This document shows positions 21,495 to 29,448 of a stretch of 39,400 nucleotides of DNA, piece by piece. The stretch lies in the IMG/VR virus record IMGVR_UViG_3300018020_000011, positions 1 to 39,400 of that record. One strand, written 5' to 3'. The notes under the pieces are model-generated. The model was given only the letters and a program-made list of their open reading frames with translations, did not search any database and had not been told where the DNA came from. The stretch's first letter is position 1; the number at the start of each line of letters is the position of its first letter. The DNA is from a virus. The translations under genes and the position numbers were made by a program.

Positions 21495-23501
21495 TTACCA
21501 CATACATCCAGCGCATGAACCGCCGGATATGTATTGCGTTGGCGGAATATTATAATTTACGGTTATCGAAGCACTTCCCCAATTTCCGGCTGCATCTCCG
21601 CAGCCAACGTACAAAGTATTTCCCCCTTCTGAAAATCCGGTAATTGTTCCGGACCACGAAGTGGTGCCTGTCAGACTTGTTCCATGTGTAGCATCAGGGG
21701 CGCTTCCTATCCTGCCTTTGCAGACAACCACACCGACGTCATCCGTTGATGTGCCAGAGACGGGCAAAGAATCTGATGTTATCGCGCTGGGGTCTGCAAT
21801 AGAAATATTGACAGTCGGCGGAGTATTATCTGTAATAGTCACGGAAGCACTGACAGATGAACTCACATTCCCCGCCAAATCCTTTGCAAAGGCATACAGT
21901 GTTTTCGCTCCCATCGATGAGAAGGTATGGGTTGTTGGGGCGGAAGCTCCCCATGAGCACCCTGCGCTATCATTAGTTTCAACGATGCAATATGGAGAAG
22001 CAGCGAGTGCTGTCTCATCAGTAATTGTAAAAGTGGTAATGTTTACAGTCACAGAATGTGCTGTGCCAGGAATTGCAAAAGCTGTAACGACTGGTGGAGT
22101 AGTATCAGCAGGAACCCCTCCATATTCATAAGCCCCCGCATCGGGACTCGTTACTGAGCGAGCATTGCCATCATAATCCACATTGAAAGGGGTCGCCAGT
22201 GGATTGAGTACCTGTGCGTTTGTCCCGGCTGTGGCATTTTTCAGGTGAAGGTCATACGGTGCAGAACTGCTCACAAAAGGGTCAGCGGCGATGCTGGTAT
22301 TTAGATGAGGTTCTGTAGGTGGCGTTCCCGAATTGTAGAAGGCATTATAATCATGCGAATTAGCATTAGGATTCAAATTCTCACTTGTGCCCAGGCTCAC
22401 CCCCACATTATTTACAAACAGATTATTATAAACATAAGTAGGATAGTCAAGGGTCGTATAGTAACAAACTGCACCTACTCTGGCTTGATTCCAACCTGTT
22501 ATTGTATTGTGATGTACCTTGAAGCTACGCATGATATCTGGATGAGTTGGCCCATCATCGGCACAACCTACAAAATCAAGACTGTACCCCGCACCTCCTC
22601 CTATAAAAAGGTTATTAAATATTTCCCAATTATCATTATGACCTCTTCCCACCCCTCCGCTAAAGTCGTGCACCCAAACCATGCCTGGGTCGAACATATT
22701 ATTTTTTATAATGGCATTCATCGCGCCCTGACCGGTCAATGTCTCATTATGACAAGAATTAGTTGGACACTGACCGTCATCGTTATTCCACGTTGGCGTG
22801 AAATAACAACCATCCACAACGGCATTCGGAAGACCCATGAGTGCGACGTGTACACAAGTTCTATCAAACCGAATGTATTGAAGGAGTATATCAGTGCCGG
22901 GATTAGCACCCTCATTTTCGAAACCCCCTTCACAAGCGCCTGGGCACTCTCCACACCCATCCACCCATATATTTCTGAAGACTATATAGGAAGCATTGGT
23001 GTTAGTGTCCAAATATGTCATCCAATGGGTCACTGCACAGGTTGACTTAACCCTGAACCCATATTCTGACCCATCATGCTTACCTTTTGAATTTGGTGTT
23101 ACCCCATCAAATACCCAATTATTACTCTGTACAATAAGAGTTCCATAATCAACACCAACAAAAACAGTCTGATTAGCATAAGAAGCATCCCAACCTTGAG
23201 TGCTTGAATTGCAAGCAGCTCCTCCTGCCGTTGCCTTCTTTACTGTGACGCTGGCACACTGTCCGGTGCATGTAGTTGAAAGTTGTTTAGATTCATAAGT
23301 CCCGCCGCCCATCCAATAAATGTTTCCTCTATAGAAGGTGTCTCCACTCTTCCCATTCCACGCCTGGGCATTTGCCCAGGAACTACCTGAACCATCACTT
23401 CCTTCCGGAGCAGTTGGAAGCATGCAGACATTACCCGCGAAGGATGTTGATGATAGGATAAAGGAAAATAAGCTGAATAGAATTAAGATAAACTTTTTCA
23501 T
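21495..23501 (-). CDS. Exported right-handed beta-helix protein with Ig-like domains
   Basis: Start 23501 is preferred (MKKFILILFSLFSFILSSTSFA, a Sec signal peptide; AAAGG upstream). The mature part begins NVCMLPTAPEGSDGSGSSWANAQAW. Residues about 40-430 have repeated N/V/F turns (YIVFRNIWVDG, AIIKNNMFDP, WEIFNNLFIGG, FKVHHNTITGW, TYVYNNLFVNN), a pectate-lyase-like parallel beta helix, closing with DYDGNARSVTSPDAGAYEY. Two Ig-like domains follow (starting DTTPPVV and DNTPPTV) and the end is CAGCMW. This build is common in secreted surface proteins and depolymerases; catalytic residues are not evident. The DNA is visibly richer in A/T than its neighbours. A tail spike would not need a signal peptide. 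Confidence 0.78.
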   Translation of the reverse strand: MKKFILILFSLFSFILSSTSFAGNVCMLPTAPEGSDGSGSSWANAQAWNGKSGDTFYRGNIYWMGGGTYESKQLSTTCTGQCASVTVKKATAGGAACNSSTQGWDASYANQTVFVGVDYGTLIVQSNNWVFDGVTPNSKGKHDGSEYGFRVKSTCAVTHWMTYLDTNTNASYIVFRNIWVDGCGECPGACEGGFENEGANPGTDILLQYIRFDRTCVHVALMGLPNAVVDGCYFTPTWNNDDGQCPTNSCHNETLTGQGAMNAIIKNNMFDPGMVWVHDFSGGVGRGHNDNWEIFNNLFIGGGAGYSLDFVGCADDGPTHPDIMRSFKVHHNTITGWNQARVGAVCYYTTLDYPTYVYNNLFVNNVGVSLGTSENLNPNANSHDYNAFYNSGTPPTEPHLNTSIAADPFVSSSAPYDLHLKNATAGTNAQVLNPLATPFNVDYDGNARSVTSPDAGAYEYGGVPADTTPPVVTAFAIPGTAHSVTVNITTFTITDETALAASPYCIVETNDSAGCSWGASAPTTHTFSSMGAKTLYAFAKDLAGNVSSSVSASVTITDNTPPTVNISIADPSAITSDSLPVSGTSTDDVGVVVCKGRIGSAPDATHGTSLTGTTSWSGTITGFSEGGNTLYVGCGDAAGNWGSASITVNYNIPPTQYISGGSCAGCMW

Positions 23502-23521
23502 ATTATGCAACCTTTTTGAAA

Positions 23522-24100
23522 TTAGGGTGTGCATCCGTATACCTGAAAATCGTGCACATAATTTACATTACATGCCCAAGTCGTTCCGTCAGTGCTATTA
23601 CAATATCTTGCTCCCAATAAATAGCGATAAGCTCTAGACGTTGCCCCGCTTTCTGTCTTGAATACCAACCAATATGTTGTTCCTGTTAGCTGTGTCGGTG
23701 TTGCGAGAACGTATGTGTCGTTCGTCATACTTGTTTGCAAGGTCGGATTCGTTACTGATGTGCCCGTTACAAGGGCAAGGGGACAGTCATTTCCTGCATC
23801 ATGAGAGTAAATCATTGCAGATGCTGTTCCCCCACCTGCGGCACGTTGTTCACGAATAACATATTCAGTAATCGTAGAATCTGCCGTGACTGTAATTTTC
23901 GTCGCCGTCCATGCATTATTGCTCGCGTCCGTGGCTGTCGTAAGCCTGTCAATCAGGAGGGTCTGATTGTCAATGGTACATACGCCGCCCGTCGCACCCG
24001 ACCCGACGACCATCTTGGCAAGTTGGATTTCCTCAGCAGGGCAAAGTGACGCAGACAAAAGAATCACGAGACTGAAAAATATGGACAGGTGTCGTTTCAT
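23522..24100 (-). CDS. Exported protein with lectin-like beta sandwich
   Basis: The first 22 residues form a Sec signal peptide (MKRHLSIFFSLVILLSASLCPA), preceded by GAGGTGA. The Cys within SLCPAEE could also be read as a lipobox-like site, but SASLC is a poor match. The mature part has the pattern of a choice-of-anchor/lectin-type domain: ITEYVIREQRAAGGGTASAMIYSHDAG, LTGTTYWLVFKTES, ending DFQVYGCTP. Six Cys residues suggest disulfides outside the cytoplasm. Probably binds sugar or wall material; second last of four exported genes. Confidence 0.65.
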   Translation of the reverse strand: MKRHLSIFFSLVILLSASLCPAEEIQLAKMVVGSGATGGVCTIDNQTLLIDRLTTATDASNNAWTATKITVTADSTITEYVIREQRAAGGGTASAMIYSHDAGNDCPLALVTGTSVTNPTLQTSMTNDTYVLATPTQLTGTTYWLVFKTESGATSRAYRYLLGARYCNSTDGTTWACNVNYVHDFQVYGCTP

Positions 24101-24108
24101 ATCTCACC

Positions 24109-24840
24109 TCAATCTATCGTGTAATAAAAACACATTGTCGCAAAGGTATTCGTCCCCGTTACCGAAGTCGTATGCCACCAGATGCCGTTATTCGCCGCGA
24201 TGCCGGGGTTATCGAGTACACCGCCATCAGAGGTATTAGCAGTCCAGACACTTGCGACCGTGGCGTCTATGTCTACATCCACAGGTGTCAGAGAAGTACA
24301 TACTCCACTCGTGCCGGTGCATTCATCGAACTGACCCTGCAGGTCGGTCGATCCGATATGATAGATCCTCACGCCCGTAATTGTGATGGCATAAGGAAAT
24401 ATTGCCACGGGGAAATCATCTGTGGCGACCAGGGCCTTCACCGTCGTGCAGTTGGAGAAGACCTGCGCCTTTGTCAAGGCAGTCTGCAATGCCCCATTCA
24501 CAATAAACTTTGGGACACCTGCCACGAAGACAAGGCCATAGGTTGAGGCCGTTGGCGAGAAAGTCGAATTATTTCCCATTAGCAGTTGCCGAGAGCCGTC
24601 AGCGGCATTGGGAACGCTGGAAAGGGCGAACGTGCCGTCAGAACCGCACTGATAATATGCGCCCGTGTCCGTAGCATAATAGATCGCCGGGGCGGAACAA
24701 GACCCGGGAAGGTTGGCGGCAATACCTGCGGAATAGGGAAGACCGCTACCTATGCCTGCCGGCATAGGGGGAATGGCAGATGCGGTCCCGAAAGTAAAAA
24801 AGATCGATAAAATTGCAAGAATGATTTTGATTTTTTTCAT
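24109..24840 (-). CDS. Exported beta-rich protein, unknown function
   Basis: MKKIKIILAILSIFFTFGTASA is a clear Sec signal peptide and GAGGT precedes the start, overlapping the end of the gene before. The mature part begins IPPMPAGIGSGLPYSAGIAANLPG, then a Gly/Ser-rich linker and a C-terminal beta domain (VKALVATDDFPVAIFPYAITITGVRIYHIGSTDLQGQFDECTG...). Five Cys residues are placed as for disulfides. I do not know the family; the C-terminal half resembles beta modules seen in phage and extracellular proteins. Confidence 0.65.
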   Translation of the reverse strand: MKKIKIILAILSIFFTFGTASAIPPMPAGIGSGLPYSAGIAANLPGSCSAPAIYYATDTGAYYQCGSDGTFALSSVPNAADGSRQLLMGNNSTFSPTASTYGLVFVAGVPKFIVNGALQTALTKAQVFSNCTTVKALVATDDFPVAIFPYAITITGVRIYHIGSTDLQGQFDECTGTSGVCTSLTPVDVDIDATVASVWTANTSDGGVLDNPGIAANNGIWWHTTSVTGTNTFATMCFYYTID

Positions 24841-24846
24841 GTCTGC

Positions 24847-25335
24847 TTACCTCGAAAAAATCAATTCAATGCTGTAATTCGCGCTATCCGTCGCCTGGTT
24901 GGATACCGTCACAGTGATCGTCGAAGTTATCGGCGGATATCGATATGATGATATAAAGGAACTATATGGCACGACGTCATAAGTCGCCGTCGGATGGATT
25001 AGATTAGCGCCTTTGCCTCCGAGCAGATCCTGGCCATTCATCAACACTGCGACATCGGCCGCATCCGGCGCTGTTCCACCCGGCGTGTGATATGCCTTGA
25101 CTGAAGCGAGCCAATAGAAACCCGTTATCAAATCCATAATGTCCGAACCGACGGTCTGCGTCGGTATGGATCCGTCTGTCGAATCGCCGGTACAGACAAA
25201 AACGACTTTCACAAAACTTCCGGGACCGTATGTATATGGAGTCTGGACGCATGATCCTGCGACTGCCCATGCATTTGAGGCCATCAACATAACGGTCAAG
25301 ATGATGGAAATAATCATTGCGGTAATTTTTTTCAT
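24847..25335 (-). CDS. First gene of the exported cassette, unknown function
   Basis: The second of two nearby ATGs (25335) has the better distance, eight bases, to AGAGG; the first lies only two bases away from it. The signal peptide MKKITAMIISIILTVMLMASNAWA ends at a good AxA site. The mature part (VAGSCVQTPYTYGPGSFVKVVFVCTGD...ITVTVSNQATDSANYSIELIFSR) is beta-rich with one Cys pair, about 138 residues. It is preceded by a terminator-like hairpin, so the exported genes may be partly uncoupled from the head genes. Confidence 0.65.
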   Translation of the reverse strand: MKKITAMIISIILTVMLMASNAWAVAGSCVQTPYTYGPGSFVKVVFVCTGDSTDGSIPTQTVGSDIMDLITGFYWLASVKAYHTPGGTAPDAADVAVLMNGQDLLGGKGANLIHPTATYDVVPYSSFISSYRYPPITSTITVTVSNQATDSANYSIELIFSR

Positions 25336-25349
25336 ATTCATGTCCTCTT

Positions 25350-25391
25350 TGAAAGAAAGGCGGGGCGACGGAGGAAAGCAATCACCCCGCC
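25350..25391 (-). terminator. Terminator-like hairpin between head genes and exported cassette
   Basis: On the minus strand GGCGGGG (25385-25391) pairs with CCCCGCC (25359-25365), followed by TTTCTTTC. The loop is long (19 bases) and the T-run broken, so it would reduce but perhaps not stop transcription. It resembles the hairpin at 3376-3405 in having the same TTTCTTTC ending. Confidence 0.5.
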
Positions 25392-25421
25392 CGGGGAATG
25401 CCTGCGGTTCAGTTATCGTCT

Positions 25422-26024
25422 TTATAGTTTCGCTTCTGCGTACGCTCCATCACTGCCGGCCGTGTAGTGCAGAACGGCCTTGAAACTGCCGCTGCCTTGG
25501 GTTGCATCAGAGGACAGGATACCGATGGTTCCGACGAAGTCCTGGCCGCCCACAATCTGTGGCGATGTCGGGAGCACATCGGAAAGGCCCGGCGAATCTG
25601 TGATCACCGCGGCTGTCGCCACTGCTCCGCCGACCCAGACGATCCTTCCGCCCTGGCCGAGGCTGGTGATGGCGGCGCACTTGGCGCACATCGGGTTAGC
25701 CGCGATCACAGGCGTCGTGAACGTGCAGTTGAAGAGAACCTGTGTGGCGTTTGCGGAACAGGCGACGACAATCTCCAAAAAGAGCTGATGCACGAAGATT
25801 CGTCCGAAGACATTGAATAATTCGGTCTGCACTCCGCCGGTCTTCAGATACGTAGCATTCGCCAAGATCGCAGTTTCGACTCTCAGACCCAGTTTGAGAT
25901 CGCTGATCGTCTCAATTGTTGATGGGGGATAATTTCTCACTTTTTCTTCCTCCTTCTCGTCTTTTGCTTTAGAGGCATCCGTCGCCGGATTGCCTGTGAC
26001 ACTTATCTTTTTCGCCTTCCCCAT
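25422..26024 (-). CDS. Head-associated structural protein, unknown
   Basis: The 200-residue product has a Lys/Glu-rich leader (MGKAKKISVTGNPATDASKAKDEKEEEK) and a beta-rich body with VFGRIFVHQLFLEIVVACSANATQVLFNCTF and a CAKC pair, ending FKAVLHYTAGSDGAYAEAKL. Similar small beta proteins lie after the capsid gene in many phages and may decorate the capsid. It starts inside the preceding small gene (56-base overlap) with no good ribosome site, so coupling is likely. Confidence 0.55.
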   Translation of the reverse strand: MGKAKKISVTGNPATDASKAKDEKEEEKVRNYPPSTIETISDLKLGLRVETAILANATYLKTGGVQTELFNVFGRIFVHQLFLEIVVACSANATQVLFNCTFTTPVIAANPMCAKCAAITSLGQGGRIVWVGGAVATAAVITDSPGLSDVLPTSPQIVGGQDFVGTIGILSSDATQGSGSFKAVLHYTAGSDGAYAEAKL

Positions 26025-26160
26025 CAGTCTTGATTGCCGTCTGCGCCGAAATAGGACTTCCGGCGGACTCCGCCTTCAGCTCCATCTTGAACTTCTCGAG
26101 AGCCAGGGCGATTTCCTGCTTGATGAGGAATTTTACGGTTTCGATTTGATCTTTTCGCAT
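25969..26160 (-). CDS. Small helical protein in the head block
   Basis: A 63-residue gene between two head proteins. The first 30 residues (MRKDQIETVKFLIKQEIALALEKFKMELKAE) form one charged helix; the rest is polar. AAGGAGG stands upstream. Its end overlaps the next gene by 56 bases in another frame. Role unknown. Confidence 0.5.
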   Translation of the reverse strand: MRKDQIETVKFLIKQEIALALEKFKMELKAESAGSPISAQTAIKTDGEGEKDKCHRQSGDGCL

Positions 26161-26182
26161 TTTTGCGTTCCTCCTTGGATGA

Positions 26183-26208
26183 TGGAGCGATCCCTTCGGA
26201 CCGCTCCA
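26183..26208 (-). other. Intergenic hairpin after the 223-residue head protein
   Basis: TGGAGCG/CGCTCCA (26183-26189 with 26202-26208) extends to an 11-bp stem with one mismatch and a four-base loop. No T-run follows, so it is not an intrinsic terminator; it may protect the 3' end of the head message. Confidence 0.5.
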
Positions 26209-26216
26209 TTCACCGG

Positions 26217-26888
26217 TTAATCGTAAAGCGCCGTCTCCGGATGGTCTCCAATAAATCGCGCCCCATGGAGAACTGCGAAACAGGAATAGAGAGTTGTGTC
26301 AAGGTCGGCAATATTCAGTTCGACACAGTCCATACGGCCGGCCACATTCAGCATCGCGCTGTTGATCGGAATGCAGTACATGCGGTTTGCAACCACATCC
26401 GGCTGGAAGGTATTGACGCCCGCAGCCAGACTCATGTGGACCATGATGTCCTCATTGACCTGGATCCCATTGGCCTTGGCGGTCTTGCCGCCGGAGAACG
26501 TCAATGTCTCGCCGTCGACGAAGGTCGTGCCGTTGAAGCTGTAGCATACCAGCCTGTCTCCAAGATCTTCGGCCACGTAGCTTATTCCGCCGCCGGCGCC
26601 TGTGACGGTTTCTCCGGCTGCCGCCGCCACGCCCGTTGAAGGGGACTTGTACTTCAGGATATGGCCTGAGCGGTAATATTCGGTAAAGGCCAGGGCCGTG
26701 GCCGCCGAGCTGACGCTTACGCCCTGCTCAAGGGTTATTGCACCCGCCTTTGTGATCGCGCCGAGTATGATCCAGATGTCGGCATTGTTGTAATTCTTCA
26801 TGCTGAATATGTCGCCTGCAATCGCCCCGTCATGGCTGTAGGGGAATGTAAACGGCACTATGGTATATTTTCCGTTGATTCCAAACAT
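26217..26888 (-). CDS. Head structural/decoration protein, unknown family
   Basis: The 223-residue protein follows the major capsid gene and has no enzyme motif. It is rich in Gly, Ala and Val and beta-forming sequence. A section at about residues 90-140 (AAAAGETVTGAGGG...GTTFVDGETLTFSGGK) is like the inserted module in the connector (AAGDTLTGATS...GAFTLGEIISNG). The end reads VANRMYCIPINSAMLNVAGRMDCVELNIADLDTTLYSCF. AAGGAGG precedes the ATG. Probably a virion protein on the outside of the capsid. Confidence 0.55.
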   Translation of the reverse strand: MFGINGKYTIVPFTFPYSHDGAIAGDIFSMKNYNNADIWIILGAITKAGAITLEQGVSVSSAATALAFTEYYRSGHILKYKSPSTGVAAAAGETVTGAGGGISYVAEDLGDRLVCYSFNGTTFVDGETLTFSGGKTAKANGIQVNEDIMVHMSLAAGVNTFQPDVVANRMYCIPINSAMLNVAGRMDCVELNIADLDTTLYSCFAVLHGARFIGDHPETALYD

Positions 26889-26910
26889 CGTTATATCCTC
26901 CTTCTGGTTG

Positions 26911-26930
26911 GCCGGGGCCGCGGCCCCGGC
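26911..26930. other. Perfect 20-bp GC palindrome after the capsid gene
   Basis: GCCGGGGC-CGCG-GCCCCGGC reads the same on both strands and folds into an 8-bp all-GC stem with a CGCG loop. It is 13 bases after the capsid stop. With no T-run it is unlikely to terminate; a role in message stability or in setting the amount of the downstream genes is more likely. Confidence 0.65.
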
Positions 26931-26942
26931 GGTGATTAAGAA

Positions 26943-28247
26943 TTATCTGGCCTCGAGCGCCACGAAATGAGACTGCGTCGCATCCGGACCGCCTTTGTAC
27001 GGCGTAAGTGCGGAGGCACGGACGGGCTGGCCGTCTACTCTCAATACGAAGCGGAAGACGCTTTCATCATATTCGAACCTCACATGTATCGACATGTCGG
27101 CCTGGATCCCGCCTTTCTGCGCCAGGATATAGCCGTTCAGGTCGGCGAGAACGATATCTCCGACGTCGCCGAGTGCGGCGCACTGTTCGATTGGAACCAC
27201 GGGACGGCCAAGAAGCATCCCGTAAGGCGCCCCGGAAATTCCTCCTGGCGGCATAAATACGAGCTGGCCGCCGGTGCCGACGGCGATCGACATCGTGTAA
27301 AGCTGGGGAAGGGTCATCTGGTTGATGTACCAGGACGCATTTAAGTAGCTGGATGCGAATATCCGGGACGACATGTTGATGACGTTTTGCGCCACGATGG
27401 TGTCGGCCTTCTGGCCGGCTTCCTTTTTCACGGTGACGAGACAGCCGGCATTGAGAATGCCAAGCGGCTGTCCAGCGCCGTTCCCGTTGAGAATCGCATC
27501 GTCGATCTGGAAACCGAATTCATTCGGGAACGCGTTCCTGATGAATCCCTCAAGTGCGGCTGCGTCATTAAGGAGCTCATCCGTGGCATAGCAGAGGCCG
27601 ATCAGTTTCTTGAGGTTCAGTTCGATCTGGCGGAACTTCGGCTTGCTCTTCGTCTTCTCCGAGGCTTCGTTCTGCCAGTAAGCCACGATGCCGCCGAAAC
27701 GGCTGGATACGCGCGACGTCTCATCAACGCCGTTTATCTTGATGGAATTCGCATTGCTGCTGATCGGCTGGGGACGGCATCTCGGAGCCAGGATACCCGT
27801 CTTGATCGCCTCCTGGAGCAGTTCCTGCGCAAAGTCCGGCTGCACAAGGAAACCGCCGTCTGCGGGAACGCTCTCATTCAATCCTGCGGCCGCATTAAAG
27901 AGCCGCGGATCAACCGCTCCGCCCTGACGGCATGCTTCTATAACCGCAACAAGCTGCTGGCCAAGGCTTGAGAATCTGTCTCTGTTCTCTCTTTCAGATT
28001 GCCCCATATCTCCATCCCGAACGGATGCAGGCCGGGACGGCGTCGACAGCGCCACGTTTATCCCTTCTTTCCTCTCGAGCTGGGTCACCATCTCCTTCAT
28101 GCCCTCGATCTCATCGTTGACCCTGGCGAAATATGCGACTTCATCCTTTGTGAGGTTGCGGTTTTCCGCTGTCGCCTTGGCCTCAATGTCGTTCATCTTC
28201 TTCATGAGGTCCTTAATTTCCTGTTTGTATTGAGTAATCGTTTTCAT
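26943..28247 (-). CDS. Major capsid protein (HK97 fold)
   Basis: Start 28247 follows AGGAGGAAGA; the same frame extends 59 codons upstream but only overlaps the protease gene. The N-terminal 70 residues are a helical delta-like scaffold region (ITQYKQEIKDLMKKMNDIEAKA...VNDEIEGMKEMVTQLERKE). Typical HK97 capsid segments follow: GGFLVQPDFAQELLQEAIKTG, IELNLKKLIGLCYATDELLNDAAALEGFI, GNGAGQPLGILNA, and the end VRFEYDESVFRFVLRVDGQPV. At 434 residues the length is normal. The protease encoded just upstream should remove the delta region during maturation. Confidence 0.93.
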   Translation of the reverse strand: MKTITQYKQEIKDLMKKMNDIEAKATAENRNLTKDEVAYFARVNDEIEGMKEMVTQLERKEGINVALSTPSRPASVRDGDMGQSERENRDRFSSLGQQLVAVIEACRQGGAVDPRLFNAAAGLNESVPADGGFLVQPDFAQELLQEAIKTGILAPRCRPQPISSNANSIKINGVDETSRVSSRFGGIVAYWQNEASEKTKSKPKFRQIELNLKKLIGLCYATDELLNDAAALEGFIRNAFPNEFGFQIDDAILNGNGAGQPLGILNAGCLVTVKKEAGQKADTIVAQNVINMSSRIFASSYLNASWYINQMTLPQLYTMSIAVGTGGQLVFMPPGGISGAPYGMLLGRPVVPIEQCAALGDVGDIVLADLNGYILAQKGGIQADMSIHVRFEYDESVFRFVLRVDGQPVRASALTPYKGGPDATQSHFVALEAR

Positions 28248-28269
28248 TTTTCTATCTTCCTCCTGAAAG

Positions 28270-29445
28270 TCAGTTCGTTCCGGTAAGTTTATCGCCCAAC
28301 TCGAGCAGCTCGCTAACCGCATCCTTCGTTCCCGCGGAACCCAAATCAACGTCCCGTTGTCTTGCCGCAGGTTCGGCGACGGATTCGTCTTCATCCCGAA
28401 GATTGTCCGTATAACCTTCCGCAAGGATCGTCTTTGCCGCCTTGGCGCTGAAACCTCCGTCCCGGAGGATCCGCTCCGTTTCTCTTGCCGTGGGCATCTG
28501 CCTCTTTCCTAATATGCTCTCCGGGATTTTCCTAAATCCCAGTTTCATCATAATGGGTGAATATTTCGCGCAGGCAGCCATGTCCATCTTGCCGCTGATC
28601 TCATCTACGAATCCGGCCTGCTTCGCCTCGTCGGCGCTCATCCACGTTTCCGCATCGAGAAGGCTCTTGATCTCATCTGACGTCTTGCCGCTCTTTGAGA
28701 CGTACGCCCCCATCATCGAATTGCAGATCTTGTCCAGGATATCGGCCATCTTTCTCATATCGTCCGCGTTTCCGATGACCAGGCCAAACGGATTGTGCAT
28801 CATGTAAATCGCATTCTCGGCCATGACGACCTTGTCGCCGGCCAGGGCGATCACGGATGCGATGGAGGCGGCGATGCCGTCGATGTAAGTCGTGACCTTT
28901 GCCGGATGGTTTTTAATCGCGTTATAAATGGCATTGCCATCGAAGACCTCGCCCCCGGGGGAATTGATGTGCATGTCTATCTTCTTGTTCTTCACGGCGT
29001 TCAGTTCCTGGATGAAATCCTTCGCGCCGATGCCCCAATATCCAATCTCGTCATAGATCCAAATCTCAGAGGAATCGGCCTGGTTCTTTATCTCATACCA
29101 GGACATGGCCTTATTGCCGTCGATCTTGTCGATCAGCACACCGGCGGCGTCGTAAATATCGGTCGCGCTCTGTTGCGCGGCCCGTTGCCTGATAGCGATG
29201 AGCGCAGAGCGGTAGACCTTGCCGTTCTTTCCAAAGGGATAATGATATGCTGCCTTCGTCTCTTGATTCGCGTCGGGATCGATGCCAAGATGCCACTTGG
29301 AATATTCACTCCAGTCGGGAGGGTCGCCTAAGATCTTATTGCCATCATCCGCAGAAAATGACCAACTGCTTGTCTTGTCCACCTTGCCGGCGTCTACCAG
29401 ACTGCCCGCGTGGGCCTTTCCCTTTGAATTCAATTTGACTGCCAT
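28270..29445 (-). CDS. ClpP-type prohead maturation protease with extra N-terminal domain
   Basis: Residues about 127-290 are a ClpP/S14 protease: KKIDMHINSPGGEVFDGNAIYNAIKNH, the nucleophile motif GIAASIAS (Ser194) and the histidine motif IYMMHNP (His217), followed by AETWMSADEAKQAGFVDEI. The C-terminus is helical and charged. The first 110 residues form a separate domain with SEYSKWHLGIDPDANQETKAAYHYPFGKNGKVYRSALIAIRQRAAQ, a pattern I associate with other phage head proteases and not with ClpP. The gene lies between portal and capsid, the standard place. It should cut the capsid delta domain. Confidence 0.88.
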   Translation of the reverse strand: MAVKLNSKGKAHAGSLVDAGKVDKTSSWSFSADDGNKILGDPPDWSEYSKWHLGIDPDANQETKAAYHYPFGKNGKVYRSALIAIRQRAAQQSATDIYDAAGVLIDKIDGNKAMSWYEIKNQADSSEIWIYDEIGYWGIGAKDFIQELNAVKNKKIDMHINSPGGEVFDGNAIYNAIKNHPAKVTTYIDGIAASIASVIALAGDKVVMAENAIYMMHNPFGLVIGNADDMRKMADILDKICNSMMGAYVSKSGKTSDEIKSLLDAETWMSADEAKQAGFVDEISGKMDMAACAKYSPIMMKLGFRKIPESILGKRQMPTARETERILRDGGFSAKAAKTILAEGYTDNLRDEDESVAEPAARQRDVDLGSAGTKDAVSELLELGDKLTGTN

Positions 29446-29448
29446 CGC

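Noticed and set aside
22305-23045. 246-residue plus-strand frame
   Set aside because: Antisense shadow of the beta-helix gene, whose coding is supported by signal peptide and repeats.
28248-28424. N-terminal extension of the capsid protein by 59 residues
   Set aside because: It overlaps the protease gene in another frame and lacks a ribosome site, whereas AGGAGG precedes the start at 28247.
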